Source: a virus. From it: 64,000 nt of DNA. The notes below the pieces were generated by a model, which searched no databases, was not told where the DNA came from, and saw only the letters and a list, made by a program, of their open reading frames with translations. Positions 7,671 through 16,547 of this stretch are shown piece by piece. Location of the stretch: positions 46,531 to 110,530 of IMG/VR virus record IMGVR_UViG_3300028597_000009. One strand, given 5' to 3'. Numbering within the stretch: the first letter of the stretch is position 1; each line of letters opens with the position of its first letter. A program made the position numbers and the translations under genes.

Positions 7671-8192
7671 ATGAGTCGTGAAATTCGCAAAGTGCCTAAA
7701 GACTGGGCGCACCCTATTGATCCTCGTGGTCATCACCATGACGGCAGTGTGTGGTACATTCCTCAGCACGACGGTAGCCGGTGGCATAACGATAGCACTG
7801 ACTACGACGAGGAAAAGGCTAAGTGGGATCGGGGCGAATATCCTGACTACGCCTCTGAGGATAGCAAGAAGCTGTCTTATGAGGCATGGAACGGCAAGCG
7901 CCCTGAAAGGAACCGGTATATGCCGGTCTGGGCTGAAGAAGAGAAGACTCACTTCATGCTCTACGAAACCACAACAGAAGGTACACCAAAGAGTCCTGCA
8001 TTCGACAACATCGAAGAGCTGGCTCAGTGGTTGGCCGTTACCAAAGCCACAACCTTCGGACGCGAGGTAGGGTCCTATGAGACCTGGCTGGCGTTCTGTC
8101 AGAAGGGGAGTACCTGCGGGGTCGGCTTCGTCATGGATTCTGATGGTAGTAACTTTGCCACAGGTGTAGATGTTGTAGCCAAGCAACCATAA
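7671..8192 (+). CDS. Phage protein of the REIRxVPxDWxHP type, unknown function (173 aa)
   Basis: ATG at 7671 with GGAG 6 nt upstream; a TTG frame start at 7626 falls inside the promoter and is rejected. The opening MSREIRKVPKDWAHP matches a sequence type I recall in many unrelated phages and prophages, with conserved Arg, Pro, Trp and His residues and no known function. A HHHDG segment, acidic/Trp-rich middle and an FDNIEELAQWLA helix follow. It has its own early-type promoter and is followed by a hairpin terminator, so it is likely a single-gene early transcript. Confidence 0.7.
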   Translation: MSREIRKVPKDWAHPIDPRGHHHDGSVWYIPQHDGSRWHNDSTDYDEEKAKWDRGEYPDYASEDSKKLSYEAWNGKRPERNRYMPVWAEEEKTHFMLYETTTEGTPKSPAFDNIEELAQWLAVTKATTFGREVGSYETWLAFCQKGSTCGVGFVMDSDGSNFATGVDVVAKQP

Positions 8193-8200
8193 ACCTATAA

Positions 8201-8230
8201 CTCCTACTGCCCTTTGCGGGGCAGTAGGAG
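8201..8230. terminator. Bidirectional hairpin between convergent genes
   Basis: CTCCTACTGCCC and GGGGCAGTAGGAG form a strong stem with a short TTTGC loop between convergent genes. No T-run follows directly on the plus strand, only an AT-rich stretch; the minus-strand gene ends about 90 nt away. Confidence 0.6.
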
Positions 8231-8323
8231 TATAAGGATTTTCAATTTATTTTCATTTTTATTTGTAAAAAAGGAAGTACTTCGTCGGATTAAACCGTTA
8301 AGTCTTCTCCCGTAAGATGAAAA

Positions 8324-9424
8324 TCAATTAAAATTGACGATGTTCAGTTCTTTCACTTCTTTCGCCAAATCGATCAACACCTGTCTGAAACTATTACCCG
8401 GCACACTTCTGTAGCGGTTAATCATAGTGTCAATGCAACGGTTGATAGGAACGTTGATGTCACTCGCCTTGTAGCCCATGCGGTTACCGATCGCCAGATA
8501 GATGGCGTACAGCTTCAGCACCTGTGGTTCCCAAGCCCACACAGTTTGCGAGAACACATTGTTCTGGCCCGGATCAACATAGTTGAAGAACGGTTCCCGA
8601 TACACGCTACCGATCTGGGTAATCAGGTTACCCACATCTATTAGACGACGGTCCGTGAGGGCGTCAATAAGGAAGACCAGATATTCCTTGAGCAGCTTCT
8701 CCTCACCCAGCGTGTTGAACACCACATTGTTAGTAGAGAGGAGAATCTTCAGCGGCTCTTCCTTTACAAAGAACTCGTAGAGGATGTTCGTGACCGTCAA
8801 CTGGTTATGGATCAGGGTAGCGGTGACCAGCGGATACTGACAGACGTACGCATGGATGCCCGTGTTGGTCATGCGGTCTTGGTTCATGTACAACCACCAG
8901 CCCAGCGCCAGCTCTACCAGATCGATACCAATAATGGCACAGTCCTTGAACTGTCCTTTAATGACGGGTTTCTCGACAGTGTGTTTGTACCCACGTTCCA
9001 ATACCGTAGAGAACAACGGAATAACCGGTTTCAGTTTTTCTACACGAAGGTCGTCATTATAGGCGTAGGTCTTTGTGTTATCGATCAGAACCCAGTGCTC
9101 TTGAACGTTCTCACGATAGAAACCATCAACCGTCGTTTCACCGATATGGTTGATAGAAGTAATCTTAAACGTGGTGCACAATGAATTAGCACGGAAACGT
9201 GTATACTTTACCACGTAATCGAGTTCCCAGTCTGGATCGATGCTGAGCATCTGCAACAACCCTACCAGCCGGTGCTGGTTCTCCAGATTGAAAGGTGTGC
9301 GGTCAACGTAGTCACGGAAGTCTTTGCGGTTGATTTCAGTGACACGTTGAAGGTTATCCATTCCAGCAAAGCGACTACGGGGGTAGACGAACTTTCCGAT
9401 ATCAGGTAAAGAGAGAGTCAGCAT
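8324..9424 (-). CDS. Unknown protein (366 aa), leftward
   Basis: A full-length leftward gene diverging from the shell-protein gene. It starts MLTLSLPDIGKFVYP and is mixed alpha/beta, Leu/Tyr/Asn-rich, with no membrane segment or catalytic motif that I recognise. A central stretch (CAIIGIDLVELALGWWLYMN, near residue 165) is the most hydrophobic part. Its position, just before the shell gene, corresponds to the gene preceding gp54 in phiKZ. Function unknown. Confidence 0.65.
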   Translation of the reverse strand: MLTLSLPDIGKFVYPRSRFAGMDNLQRVTEINRKDFRDYVDRTPFNLENQHRLVGLLQMLSIDPDWELDYVVKYTRFRANSLCTTFKITSINHIGETTVDGFYRENVQEHWVLIDNTKTYAYNDDLRVEKLKPVIPLFSTVLERGYKHTVEKPVIKGQFKDCAIIGIDLVELALGWWLYMNQDRMTNTGIHAYVCQYPLVTATLIHNQLTVTNILYEFFVKEEPLKILLSTNNVVFNTLGEEKLLKEYLVFLIDALTDRRLIDVGNLITQIGSVYREPFFNYVDPGQNNVFSQTVWAWEPQVLKLYAIYLAIGNRMGYKASDINVPINRCIDTMINRYRSVPGNSFRQVLIDLAKEVKELNIVNFN

Positions 9425-9459
9425 GTGATAGCCTTCAGGATATAAAGTATCAGTGAAAC

Positions 9460-9476
9460 GCTATTATATTGTAGAT
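9460..9476 (-). promoter_or_regulatory. Possible leftward promoter for the 366-aa gene
   Basis: Read on the minus strand, ATCTACAATATAATAGC resembles the rightward CCTAYATYATTAG motif but with two insertions. It lies about 36 nt upstream of the leftward start. Weak by itself. Confidence 0.35.
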
Positions 9477-9554
9477 GACTACATCAGGGGTAATTCCCTG
9501 AAGGGACCATAGCGTAATTTAAAAATTCGTGGTGTGGGTTTTAATGCCACTTTG

Positions 9555-9569
9555 CCTATATCATCCTAG
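9555..9569 (+). promoter_or_regulatory. Distal early-type promoter candidate of the shell gene
   Basis: CCTATATCATCCTAG, the first of two motif copies in the 281-nt gap upstream of the probable chimallin gene. It is about 140 nt from the start codon. Confidence 0.5.
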
Positions 9570-9610
9570 ACGTTTAGGGTGTAAACGGGGTGGGCTAAGA
9601 AAATTTGAAG

Positions 9611-9626
9611 CCTACATTACTAATGG
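9611..9626 (+). promoter_or_regulatory. Proximal early-type promoter candidate of the shell gene
   Basis: CCTACATTACTAATGG, about 80 nt upstream of the start codon, in an AT-rich setting (AAATTTGAAG precedes). With the distal copy at 9555 it gives this gene tandem promoters, unlike any other gene in the window. Confidence 0.55.
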
Positions 9627-9706
9627 GACTAGTAATACAGATGTTCGACATTTGTGAATATGGTCTCGCTTAAGCAAACTATCTTCGTACACAAGGAAAT
9701 TATACC

Positions 9707-11707
9707 ATGACTTTGAACACTGGCGACAGCAGCGCTTGGGGCACCAGCGACGACAACACCGGCAAGCCTACTGGCGGCAACAATGCTCCTGTCGGCGGCC
9801 TGGCAGGTTTGTTCCGTCTCCCGTCCATGACCTCGGACAACCGCAACCTGAAAGAAGTCTCCGAAACCATGGAGAAGGTTGCACAGATCTACGAGAACGC
9901 GAAGAAGTCCACCACCAACGAACTGCAGCGCAAGATCATTCCAACGATCGAATCCCTGACCTCCTCGATCTCGCCGCTGCTTCCCGGCCTGGGCCTGTAC
10001 TGCACCTACGAAGGCACCATGTACGTCATGGGCGTCCTGTTCTCCAACCGCAACCTGACCATCGGTTCTGAGCGCATCACCATCAGCGGCATGAACAACA
10101 TGACCCAGCAGGTTTCGATCCCTGTTGCCCCGGCCCAATACGCCAACGGTCAGTTCCTGGAAAAGCTGAAAGGTCACTACGTCCGTCACGCCGAAAGCCA
10201 AGGCGTCAAGAACGTATCCGTGATCAACATGATCGTGGTGGATTTGGAGATGCTCGCGCATCCCGAAGCCGGCGAGCAGAAAGACTGGCCTCACAACATC
10301 GCCAACTACCTGGCGAGCGAGTGGGAAGAAGCCATCATGGTCAAATCGGTTCAGGAAATCTGCGCCGCTGGCTATGCAACTCCGAACCCGTTCGCAACTC
10401 CTGAGCAGCCATACGGCAAGGACAACTGCGCCGAAGCTCGCGTTAGCGCCATCAGCAACCGTGTAACCAAAGGTCGTACTCTGACCGCGGCCAACATGGA
10501 AGTGATCGCTTCCACCATCAACAACAACAGCAACATCAGCAACTACTCCGGCAACTCGAAAGAGATCGCTCGGGCTACTGCGATCGTTGGCCTGAACGCT
10601 GTTAGCTGGGAAGAGCACAACCGCTTCATCATGTCGCACCGCACTCCAGACCAGATGTCGAACCTCCAGAACTTCCTGGGCGCCGGCGGCATGGGTGGTG
10701 CAGTGTTCCCGAACGGTTACCGTCCACTGCGTCCAGTGATCACCGTGGAAGCGGTGCAAGCTGGTGAGCAACTGCAGAACAACGGCGGACTGTACCCGTT
10801 CTTCTACGGCCTGTACCTGCTGATGTCCACCAACAACAACTACGTCTTCGCAGAAGCCTTGCGTCGTCACAGTGTTGGTGCACGCGGCAACCTGGCTGAC
10901 CTGGAAGTTCGCATCAACCAGATGCTGGCTCAGATCCCTGGCGGTCTGCAAGCTCAGCGCATCACTCTGGACGACAAGAAGATCGCGGATACCGATCTGG
11001 TGAACCAATGGATTCGCCAGAATGTGTCCCCACATGCAACGTTCCAGGTCAACCTGATCTCGAGCGGCCCGCATGCGTCGATCATGAACTTCCTGTTCCG
11101 CCTGGCCGGCAAGTCCAACGTGAACGAGGTCAAGACCACGATCGCTCTGATCGATGCAATGACCAACAACAAGCTGTCCGAAATCATCAAGCGCAACCTG
11201 GCAGCCAACAGCGGCTGGAACCCTGGCAAGCCAGTGCTCCTGCCTACCGGCATGATCGCAGTAAACGGCCTGGCCGAGTACGGCGACAAGAAGCTCAACA
11301 CCCAGGAAGTGGACGAGATGATGATCTCGCACGTCAAGGGCAAGGGCGGCCAAGCAGCGATCGAGTCGTACCTGGGCACTCAGTACGGGTCCAACCCGCA
11401 CGAAGAGTTCAAGCAACGCGCTCAGAAACTGCGTGTCGAACTGTCGTCGTCGATCTTCGATGGCAAGGTTCACATCAACGGTTTCGCACAACCGCACATC
11501 TGGGCACCGGACTTCATGTCGGCACTGGGTGAAGCAATGGACAGCATCGGTCAACTGAACGTGGCGAACAACCTCGGCAGCTGGCGTTCGAACGCTCTGG
11601 TGTACGCACCGGGCGTAGGTCTGGCCACTGTGTCGGCCGCCGGTTCCAACAACCCGACTGGTTCGGGCCTGGGCGTGGCGTACAACATGGGTCAATCCTT
11701 CATGTAA
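9707..11707 (+). CDS. chmA: Probable chimallin, the phage nucleus shell protein
   Basis: 666 residues, in the size range of chimallins (about 600-650). Chimallin tiles into a flexible one-protein-thick lattice enclosing the replicating phage DNA and excluding host nucleases. The call rests on context: in phiKZ the shell gene (gp54) sits immediately upstream of the nvRNAP beta' N-terminal gene (gp55), exactly as here, and downstream of PhuZ. Supporting features are tandem early-type promoters, a good AAGGA site, an almost exclusively C-ending codon choice (very high expression), no signal or membrane segment, and flexible Gly/Ser/Asn-rich ends (first 30 and last 30 residues) like the disordered tails that stitch chimallin protomers together. 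I cannot confirm the fold by eye. A major capsid protein is unlikely at this locus. Confidence 0.72.
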   Translation: MTLNTGDSSAWGTSDDNTGKPTGGNNAPVGGLAGLFRLPSMTSDNRNLKEVSETMEKVAQIYENAKKSTTNELQRKIIPTIESLTSSISPLLPGLGLYCTYEGTMYVMGVLFSNRNLTIGSERITISGMNNMTQQVSIPVAPAQYANGQFLEKLKGHYVRHAESQGVKNVSVINMIVVDLEMLAHPEAGEQKDWPHNIANYLASEWEEAIMVKSVQEICAAGYATPNPFATPEQPYGKDNCAEARVSAISNRVTKGRTLTAANMEVIASTINNNSNISNYSGNSKEIARATAIVGLNAVSWEEHNRFIMSHRTPDQMSNLQNFLGAGGMGGAVFPNGYRPLRPVITVEAVQAGEQLQNNGGLYPFFYGLYLLMSTNNNYVFAEALRRHSVGARGNLADLEVRINQMLAQIPGGLQAQRITLDDKKIADTDLVNQWIRQNVSPHATFQVNLISSGPHASIMNFLFRLAGKSNVNEVKTTIALIDAMTNNKLSEIIKRNLAANSGWNPGKPVLLPTGMIAVNGLAEYGDKKLNTQEVDEMMISHVKGKGGQAAIESYLGTQYGSNPHEEFKQRAQKLRVELSSSIFDGKVHINGFAQPHIWAPDFMSALGEAMDSIGQLNVANNLGSWRSNALVYAPGVGLATVSAAGSNNPTGSGLGVAYNMGQSFM

Positions 11708-11733
11708 GACGGCCGTCGTGTCGTAACGAACCA

Positions 11734-11786
11734 GAGAGCGAGGAGGGTAATACCTCTTCGCTTTCTAGTTCTTTTTTCTCTTTTTT
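11734..11786 (+). terminator. Terminator between shell gene and RNA polymerase gene
   Basis: A stem AGCGAGGAGG/CCTCTTCGCT with one G-U pair (11737-11746 and 11753-11762) is followed by two T-runs within TTCTTTTTTCTCTTTTTTC. It probably lets the shell gene be expressed far above the downstream polymerase gene. Confidence 0.7.
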
Positions 11787-11798
11787 CTGGAGTTAGTC

Positions 11799-13415
11799 AT
11801 GTACCTTCCCGAACTTACTCCTTCCAATGAAAAAGCTATTGCTGCGCTAACTCAGTACAGCGAAGAAGCACTGGATCCGATTCCGCACTTCACAGCGTTT
11901 GCCAAGAAGTTCGGTAAGTCCTTGGAAGACGACCCGCTTTACTCTCGTCCGTTGTATATCGACTTCGAGGATTTCGACTATCTTCACGATACCAGTCGCC
12001 TCAAGCCGGTCTACCTGAACGACTTCGATTTCAACATCCAGGAAGATCGCGATACACTGGCGCGTCTCACTCGGATGGAGTTCAATGGTAACTCGTTTGA
12101 AACGGTTGCACGTTGTACTTGTGGTAAGCTGCGGGGTAACTACCGACTGAAGCAAGGCAAAGCCTGTGACGTCTGTGGTGATGTCCCTGAGCTGTTCTTG
12201 GACAAGGGCGAGGATACTCGTCTGTGGTTGCGTTGTCCTGAAGGCGTAACTGCTTTCATCAACATCGGCTTCTTCACAACCTTCTTTAACAAGGTGGGTA
12301 TTGGTAGCCCGAAGGTTTGTGTGCCGCGTTACTTCATTGACCCGGTCTATCGTGCTCAGGTTAATAAACAGAAGAACACCACTCAGGTACTTCTGCGCAA
12401 CATGTTGGAAGAACTTCAGATCACTCAGATCGACCTCAATACGTTCCACGAGCGTTGCGACGACCTGATGCACTGGATGTTGATCGGTAACGGTAAACGT
12501 CACTGCACCACTTCTCATGAAGGCGTGTTGTTGATGGATGTGTACCAGAAGAACCGCCACTTGGCCTTCTGCAAATACATCAAGGTACCGAACCGCTACG
12601 CCACTGTGTTGGAGAAGGCGGGTAAAGAGATTTACTCGTACAGTCACCAACCAGAAACGGCTAAGCTGTATTTTGCCATCGCCGACACCAAGCGTTCCAA
12701 TCAGGTAGTCAAACTGTCTCAGGTTGATCTGAAGAAGAACGTAGCGATCGTTGGTAAGACTCTGGTCAATCTGGCGGATCAGTACCGGAAGATCAACAAC
12801 CCGAAAGCGTTGTTTGGTAAACCGGCTATCAACCGTAAGCACGTAGCGTCTGGCGCATTGCCATTCACCGGTCGTTCTGTGATTACCTCACAGACTGGTA
12901 TCATCAACCCGGACGAACTGTTGGTTCCGTGGAAGATGTGCTTGTCGATGCTGGAATATCACATCACCTCGTTCCTGTATCGTCGTGGCCATACTCCGTA
13001 CGAAGCAATTCGTCGAATTAACCAAGCGGCGTACAATATTGATCCACTGATCGATGAATTCTTTACGGATCTGGAGGTAAACCGTAAGTGTGTCATCGAA
13101 GCTGGTCGAAATCCGTCGATTGAATATCTCAGTCTGCGGGCATTCTTCCTGCGTATCAACCGGGACCTTGAAGACGAAAGTATCAAGATTCCAATCTTGG
13201 CAGTTAAAGAGGCCAACGCCGACTTTGACGGTGACAACGTGTATGTTGTTATCATGGTTGACAACGAATCCAAAGCGAAAGCTTACGGCGCATTCGGTCA
13301 CCACCAAGTGCTGGACCGCAACATTCCGTTCAGGGTTGGCGACTACGCTGGGCAGGCGGCCACTAACCTTATGAACCTTAACACGCTGATGTCGCAAACA
13401 CCGATCTTGGCGTAA
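11799..13415 (+). CDS. Non-virion RNA polymerase, beta' N-terminal part (phiKZ gp55-like)
   Basis: 538 residues. The absolutely conserved Mg-binding motif of multisubunit RNA polymerases, NADFDGD, is at residues 473-479 with the three catalytic aspartates intact. A cysteine cluster (CTCGK...CDVCGD, around residues 105-130) may form a zinc site. GKPAINRKHVASGALPFTGRSVI (around 350) resembles the 'K-x-R-x3-SGR-x2-I' double-psi barrel entry, here with a phage-specific GRSVI. The C-terminal half of beta' is a separate gene (25671). nvRNAP transcribes middle and late genes inside the phage nucleus. Start: GGAG 6 nt before the ATG. Confidence 0.9.
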   Translation: MYLPELTPSNEKAIAALTQYSEEALDPIPHFTAFAKKFGKSLEDDPLYSRPLYIDFEDFDYLHDTSRLKPVYLNDFDFNIQEDRDTLARLTRMEFNGNSFETVARCTCGKLRGNYRLKQGKACDVCGDVPELFLDKGEDTRLWLRCPEGVTAFINIGFFTTFFNKVGIGSPKVCVPRYFIDPVYRAQVNKQKNTTQVLLRNMLEELQITQIDLNTFHERCDDLMHWMLIGNGKRHCTTSHEGVLLMDVYQKNRHLAFCKYIKVPNRYATVLEKAGKEIYSYSHQPETAKLYFAIADTKRSNQVVKLSQVDLKKNVAIVGKTLVNLADQYRKINNPKALFGKPAINRKHVASGALPFTGRSVITSQTGIINPDELLVPWKMCLSMLEYHITSFLYRRGHTPYEAIRRINQAAYNIDPLIDEFFTDLEVNRKCVIEAGRNPSIEYLSLRAFFLRINRDLEDESIKIPILAVKEANADFDGDNVYVVIMVDNESKAKAYGAFGHHQVLDRNIPFRVGDYAGQAATNLMNLNTLMSQTPILA

Positions 13416-13434
13416 CCAGTTAGAGGCAGGACTA

Positions 13435-14076
13435 ATGAACAGTGCTCACGCATTTACGTACGCTATTTCAGGTAGCTATACGGAAAACCAAATGCAGAAG
13501 TACTCCAACTACACGAACCAAGTCGCGCAAGCATTCCAGCAGGGTGGAGGCTGGCTAGCTGATCAAGCTACTCGAGCGCTAGACGGGTTCAATACGTTTG
13601 TAAATTCCCGAGCATGGGAAATGAGCAAGCGGTTGTTGGGTAAGTCTGATGGTGATTACGTCAGTCGGTTTGAAATTGGTTACCTCGGCAGTGTCAATGG
13701 TCTGCAAGGTGCTCAGGGTTTCATGCGCGATTACATCATGGCGCACACTGGCATTCAGCAGGATTACCAGAACGATCTGATCGAGGGTTACGAGGGCAAC
13801 TTCAGCAAGCTGTGTGTTGGTATTGGCGAGGAAAACATTTTCTATCGTCGTGCTATGAACGGCATGCTTCATATCGAAACGGTCGATGACAAGCAACAGG
13901 CTCGACACACTCACTACATGGAAAGCATGGGTGGTGGATTGTCGTTCCGTGAGCGAGTAGATGTCCATAAGACTTGGGCCGCTATCGACCATCATCGTGC
14001 GAAGAAACTGTTCGACGTTACCAGCGAGCGCAACAACCCGCTGGCTACTGCTGAGGCCTCGTCAGACGACGAATAA
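13435..14076 (+). CDS. Unknown protein (213 aa)
   Basis: It follows the RNA polymerase gene by 19 nt and shares its operon, ending at a strong terminator. Gln/Tyr/Gly-rich N-terminal 60 residues, then a mixed domain with many aromatic residues, and an acidic Ser/Asp tail (ASSDDE). No motif recognised. Association with the RNA polymerase is suggested only by adjacency. Confidence 0.65.
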   Translation: MNSAHAFTYAISGSYTENQMQKYSNYTNQVAQAFQQGGGWLADQATRALDGFNTFVNSRAWEMSKRLLGKSDGDYVSRFEIGYLGSVNGLQGAQGFMRDYIMAHTGIQQDYQNDLIEGYEGNFSKLCVGIGEENIFYRRAMNGMLHIETVDDKQQARHTHYMESMGGGLSFRERVDVHKTWAAIDHHRAKKLFDVTSERNNPLATAEASSDDE

Positions 14077-14084
14077 GCAACTTT

Positions 14085-14126
14085 AATAAACCAGGGGAGG
14101 GTGTGCCTTCCTTGGTTTATTTTTTT
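14085..14126 (+). terminator. Rho-independent terminator
   Basis: AATAAACCAGGGGAGG pairs with CCTTCCTTGGTTTATT around a GTGTG loop, running into a T6-7 tract. The symmetrical A/T flanks would also allow use on the minus strand. Confidence 0.85.
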
Positions 14127-14196
14127 GTTTCACGCATCTTACAGCGCTTTGCTGTTTTATTCTTATAGAGGGTCCGATCACTAAAGGGTTTCCATC

Positions 14197-14601
14197 ATGG
14201 CAGGTTATTGCGTAGGGACTATGTCCTCCAAAGTTGGTTGGGAAATCAAATCCCCACAAGAAGCACTGGCACTTCATTTCATGTACTGGTTCACCACGCG
14301 CCGAGATCAAGGCAAGGTAATCGGGCAGGTTCCTTCTTTTTATTATCTCTGGGCTACCCATGGTACTACACCGGAGACCATGGTAGATCGCACCAAGACT
14401 GAGTTCGACAGCTACATTAAAGAGCTCTTCCCAAAGTCTGAAGTGAACGTGACCATGGAGAAGGTTGAAGGCCAGAAAAACAATTACCATCTGTTACTGG
14501 CAGCCAAGATCATCGTGGACGGTATTGTTTACGATCTGTCGAAGGTTGTACTGGTGACGGGTGAAAAATACAAAGTACTTGATCAGAAGAGGCTCGGATA
14601 A
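14197..14601 (+). CDS. Unknown protein (134 aa)
   Basis: First gene after the terminator; starts MAGYCVGTMSSKVGWEIKSP. A helical region with conserved-looking 'HFMYWFTTRRDQGKVIG', and a beta-hairpin end (YHLLLAAKIIVDGIVYDLSKVVLVTG). No ribosome-binding site of note (TTTCCATC upstream). The next gene starts 2 nt after its stop, so the two are coupled. Function unknown. Confidence 0.6.
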   Translation: MAGYCVGTMSSKVGWEIKSPQEALALHFMYWFTTRRDQGKVIGQVPSFYYLWATHGTTPETMVDRTKTEFDSYIKELFPKSEVNVTMEKVEGQKNNYHLLLAAKIIVDGIVYDLSKVVLVTGEKYKVLDQKRLG

Positions 14602-14603
14602 CA

Positions 14604-15404
14604 ATGGCAGCTCAGCATTTGTCTAAGGAAGAACGCGCAGAAATTATCAAGGAAGATTTCCGTTTCCTTGATGAAGTTCAGATTCAGAAGGTTAACGGTA
14701 AGCCGATGATGAGTGACGGCACCATGCCGCACAACGTATCGCACGTCATCTACGAGAAAGAGTTCGTAGAGAAGTGGCTGATGGGGTTCGCGTTGGGCAA
14801 CTACCGCGGTATCAACTACTTCAAAGCTGACGAATGGTTCAGTCTGTCGGCCAACGGCACCCGCGCTGTAATGGTAGTGGACGATGACCACAAACCACTG
14901 CTGGTGATTGCTCCAATGATCACCCACAACCTGTCGCCGCGTGAGTTCCAGCTGCTGCAACAGGCCAGTCGCTACATCCACAGCAACAGCGTGGACACCA
15001 TCAAGGCGAACGATCCGAACGCCAATCTGGGTATCGCTCGCAAGATTAAAGAAACGCTCGCTGAGAAGAAGCGTATCACTCTGACCGAGATGGTTATCCC
15101 AGAGTTCTACGAGAAACACGGCATCATCCCTGAAGTTGAACAGCAGGTCTATTATATCAAGGACAACCTGCTGCAAGGTGCTGCGCCGATCGACGATATC
15201 AACCGTCTGCGCCACGTTCTCTATGCGAACTACCGTAAAGAGAACATCAGCCAGGAAGAGTTCGAACTCGTCGAGCGTCTTACTCGTAACACTCCTCTGG
15301 TGTTCCAGTTCAACCCAGAGTGCCTCAACGCTGTAAAGGTAAACGCCACCAAAGGCGTAGCTGCGGAAACACGGGAGACACCGGTAGACCCGCTTGAATG
15401 TTAA
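14604..15404 (+). CDS. Unknown protein (266 aa)
   Basis: Soluble, mostly helical protein with moderately strong codon bias. It has an N-terminal charged helix (HLSKEERAEIIKEDFRFLDE), a central sheet-like part (TRAVMVVDDDHKPLLVIAP) and a C-terminal helical part. No motif identified. Its place between the nvRNAP beta' gene and the SbcD-like nuclease suggests a DNA- or RNA-related or nuclear role, but nothing in the sequence proves it. Confidence 0.6.
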   Translation: MAAQHLSKEERAEIIKEDFRFLDEVQIQKVNGKPMMSDGTMPHNVSHVIYEKEFVEKWLMGFALGNYRGINYFKADEWFSLSANGTRAVMVVDDDHKPLLVIAPMITHNLSPREFQLLQQASRYIHSNSVDTIKANDPNANLGIARKIKETLAEKKRITLTEMVIPEFYEKHGIIPEVEQQVYYIKDNLLQGAAPIDDINRLRHVLYANYRKENISQEEFELVERLTRNTPLVFQFNPECLNAVKVNATKGVAAETRETPVDPLEC

Positions 15405-15425
15405 TTAGGATTAGGGGATTTGCAA

Positions 15426-16547
15426 GTGCGTTTTCTATGGAGCTCTGACCATCACACGCTACACCAGATTACCCCTACGACTCACATCTTGGGTAACCTG
15501 TCGAAGTTCCTGTGGATCGATCATGACTTGGCTAAGGTCAACATGGTTGTATTCGGCGGTGATTTCATGGAACGAGTTGTTGATTCCCCTAATGCTGATA
15601 ACTTCAAGATCAAGGATTGGGGAAGGGAGTTTCTGGATAAGGCCCATGAAGCCAATCCGGATATGGTTGTTATCTGGTTAGAAGGGACTTCGTCTCATGA
15701 CTGGGGGCAGCCACGTCACTTCCTCAATCTAGCACCTCGGGGATTCGATGTCCGTTATATCGACACCTTATGCATTCAGGTGTTCGAGCAGTTTGATGAT
15801 CTGTCGGTTATGTATGTACCCGACAACATGGGCAAGATGACTCCGGATGATATCTGGGATCTCGCTCTGAAAGAATTGAAATCCAAGAACATGGATAAGG
15901 TCGATCTGATCTACTTCCATGGTGGGTTCGAATTCCAGTTGCATGCTGCGGCTCGCCACAGTGCGCACAACCTCGATCGATGGGAATCCATCGCCGAGTA
16001 CGGGATCTTCGCTGGTCACATCCACACGCCCGTACAGAAGGGCAAGCTGTGGACTTCTGGCTCGTTCGATCGTACCGCTCATGGTGAAGAACATCCCAAG
16101 GGCGGTTACTGTGTAGATCTCGATAAGAAGACCAATAAGTTTAATCCGGTCTTCTGGGAAAACAAAAATGCTTTGCCTTATGTCACCATGAAAGTGGATA
16201 AAGAGACTGGGGCAGAACAACTGGTTAAAGATGTTCACGAGTTCATTGCAAAAAAGAAACTCCCGCTACACGCACAACTGCGTATTAAAGGAGGATCTTC
16301 TGAAGTTGTTAACCCGGTAATGGCGGTACTCGCCAAGGACTACCCGTACCTAGGGTTCAAGTCTGACAACGAGGTGGATAAAGGGATCCTAGTAGACGAC
16401 ACGATGTTTGATTCGAACGTTTACGTAGGTGTGTCTTTAACCAAAGAGAACCTTAACGATTCGTTACTTCCAGAAATCTCAGACGAACTTGAAGCGGCTG
16501 GGATTTCGGTAGACGAAGCCTGGGCGGTTCTTGAGGAGTTCACATGA
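15426..16547 (+). CDS. SbcD/Mre11-like metallophosphoesterase
   Basis: 373 residues. Calcineurin-type metal-binding motifs appear in order: SDHH near residue 7 (motif I, D-x-H), VVFGGDF near residue 44 (motif II, GD), EGTSSHD near residue 90 (in place of the usual GNHD), a HGGF histidine near 165, and GHIHTP near 200 (the GHxH motif). The family cleaves DNA ends or phosphodiesters using two Mn/Fe ions. I chose the GTG at 15426, 8 nt after AGGGG; an in-frame TTG at 15420 is too close to it. No SbcC/Rad50-type ATPase partner lies in this window. The extra C-terminal 150 residues are not part of the phosphoesterase core. It could process replication intermediates or be a repair nuclease. Confidence 0.75.
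   Translation: MRFLWSSDHHTLHQITPTTHILGNLSKFLWIDHDLAKVNMVVFGGDFMERVVDSPNADNFKIKDWGREFLDKAHEANPDMVVIWLEGTSSHDWGQPRHFLNLAPRGFDVRYIDTLCIQVFEQFDDLSVMYVPDNMGKMTPDDIWDLALKELKSKNMDKVDLIYFHGGFEFQLHAAARHSAHNLDRWESIAEYGIFAGHIHTPVQKGKLWTSGSFDRTAHGEEHPKGGYCVDLDKKTNKFNPVFWENKNALPYVTMKVDKETGAEQLVKDVHEFIAKKKLPLHAQLRIKGGSSEVVNPVMAVLAKDYPYLGFKSDNEVDKGILVDDTMFDSNVYVGVSLTKENLNDSLLPEISDELEAAGISVDEAWAVLEEFT

Noticed and set aside
9629-11695. A 688-codon frame antisense to the shell gene
   Set aside because: It is a by-product of the strong third-position C/G bias of the sense gene. Composition (Val/His/Asp/Arg-rich) and lack of a start site match other antisense shadows.
9707-11707. The 666-aa protein as major capsid protein
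   Set aside because: It is abundant and of plausible size, but the gene lies directly before the nvRNAP beta' N-terminal gene with early-type promoters, whereas capsid genes are late and elsewhere in phiKZ. No protease site is evident near its start.
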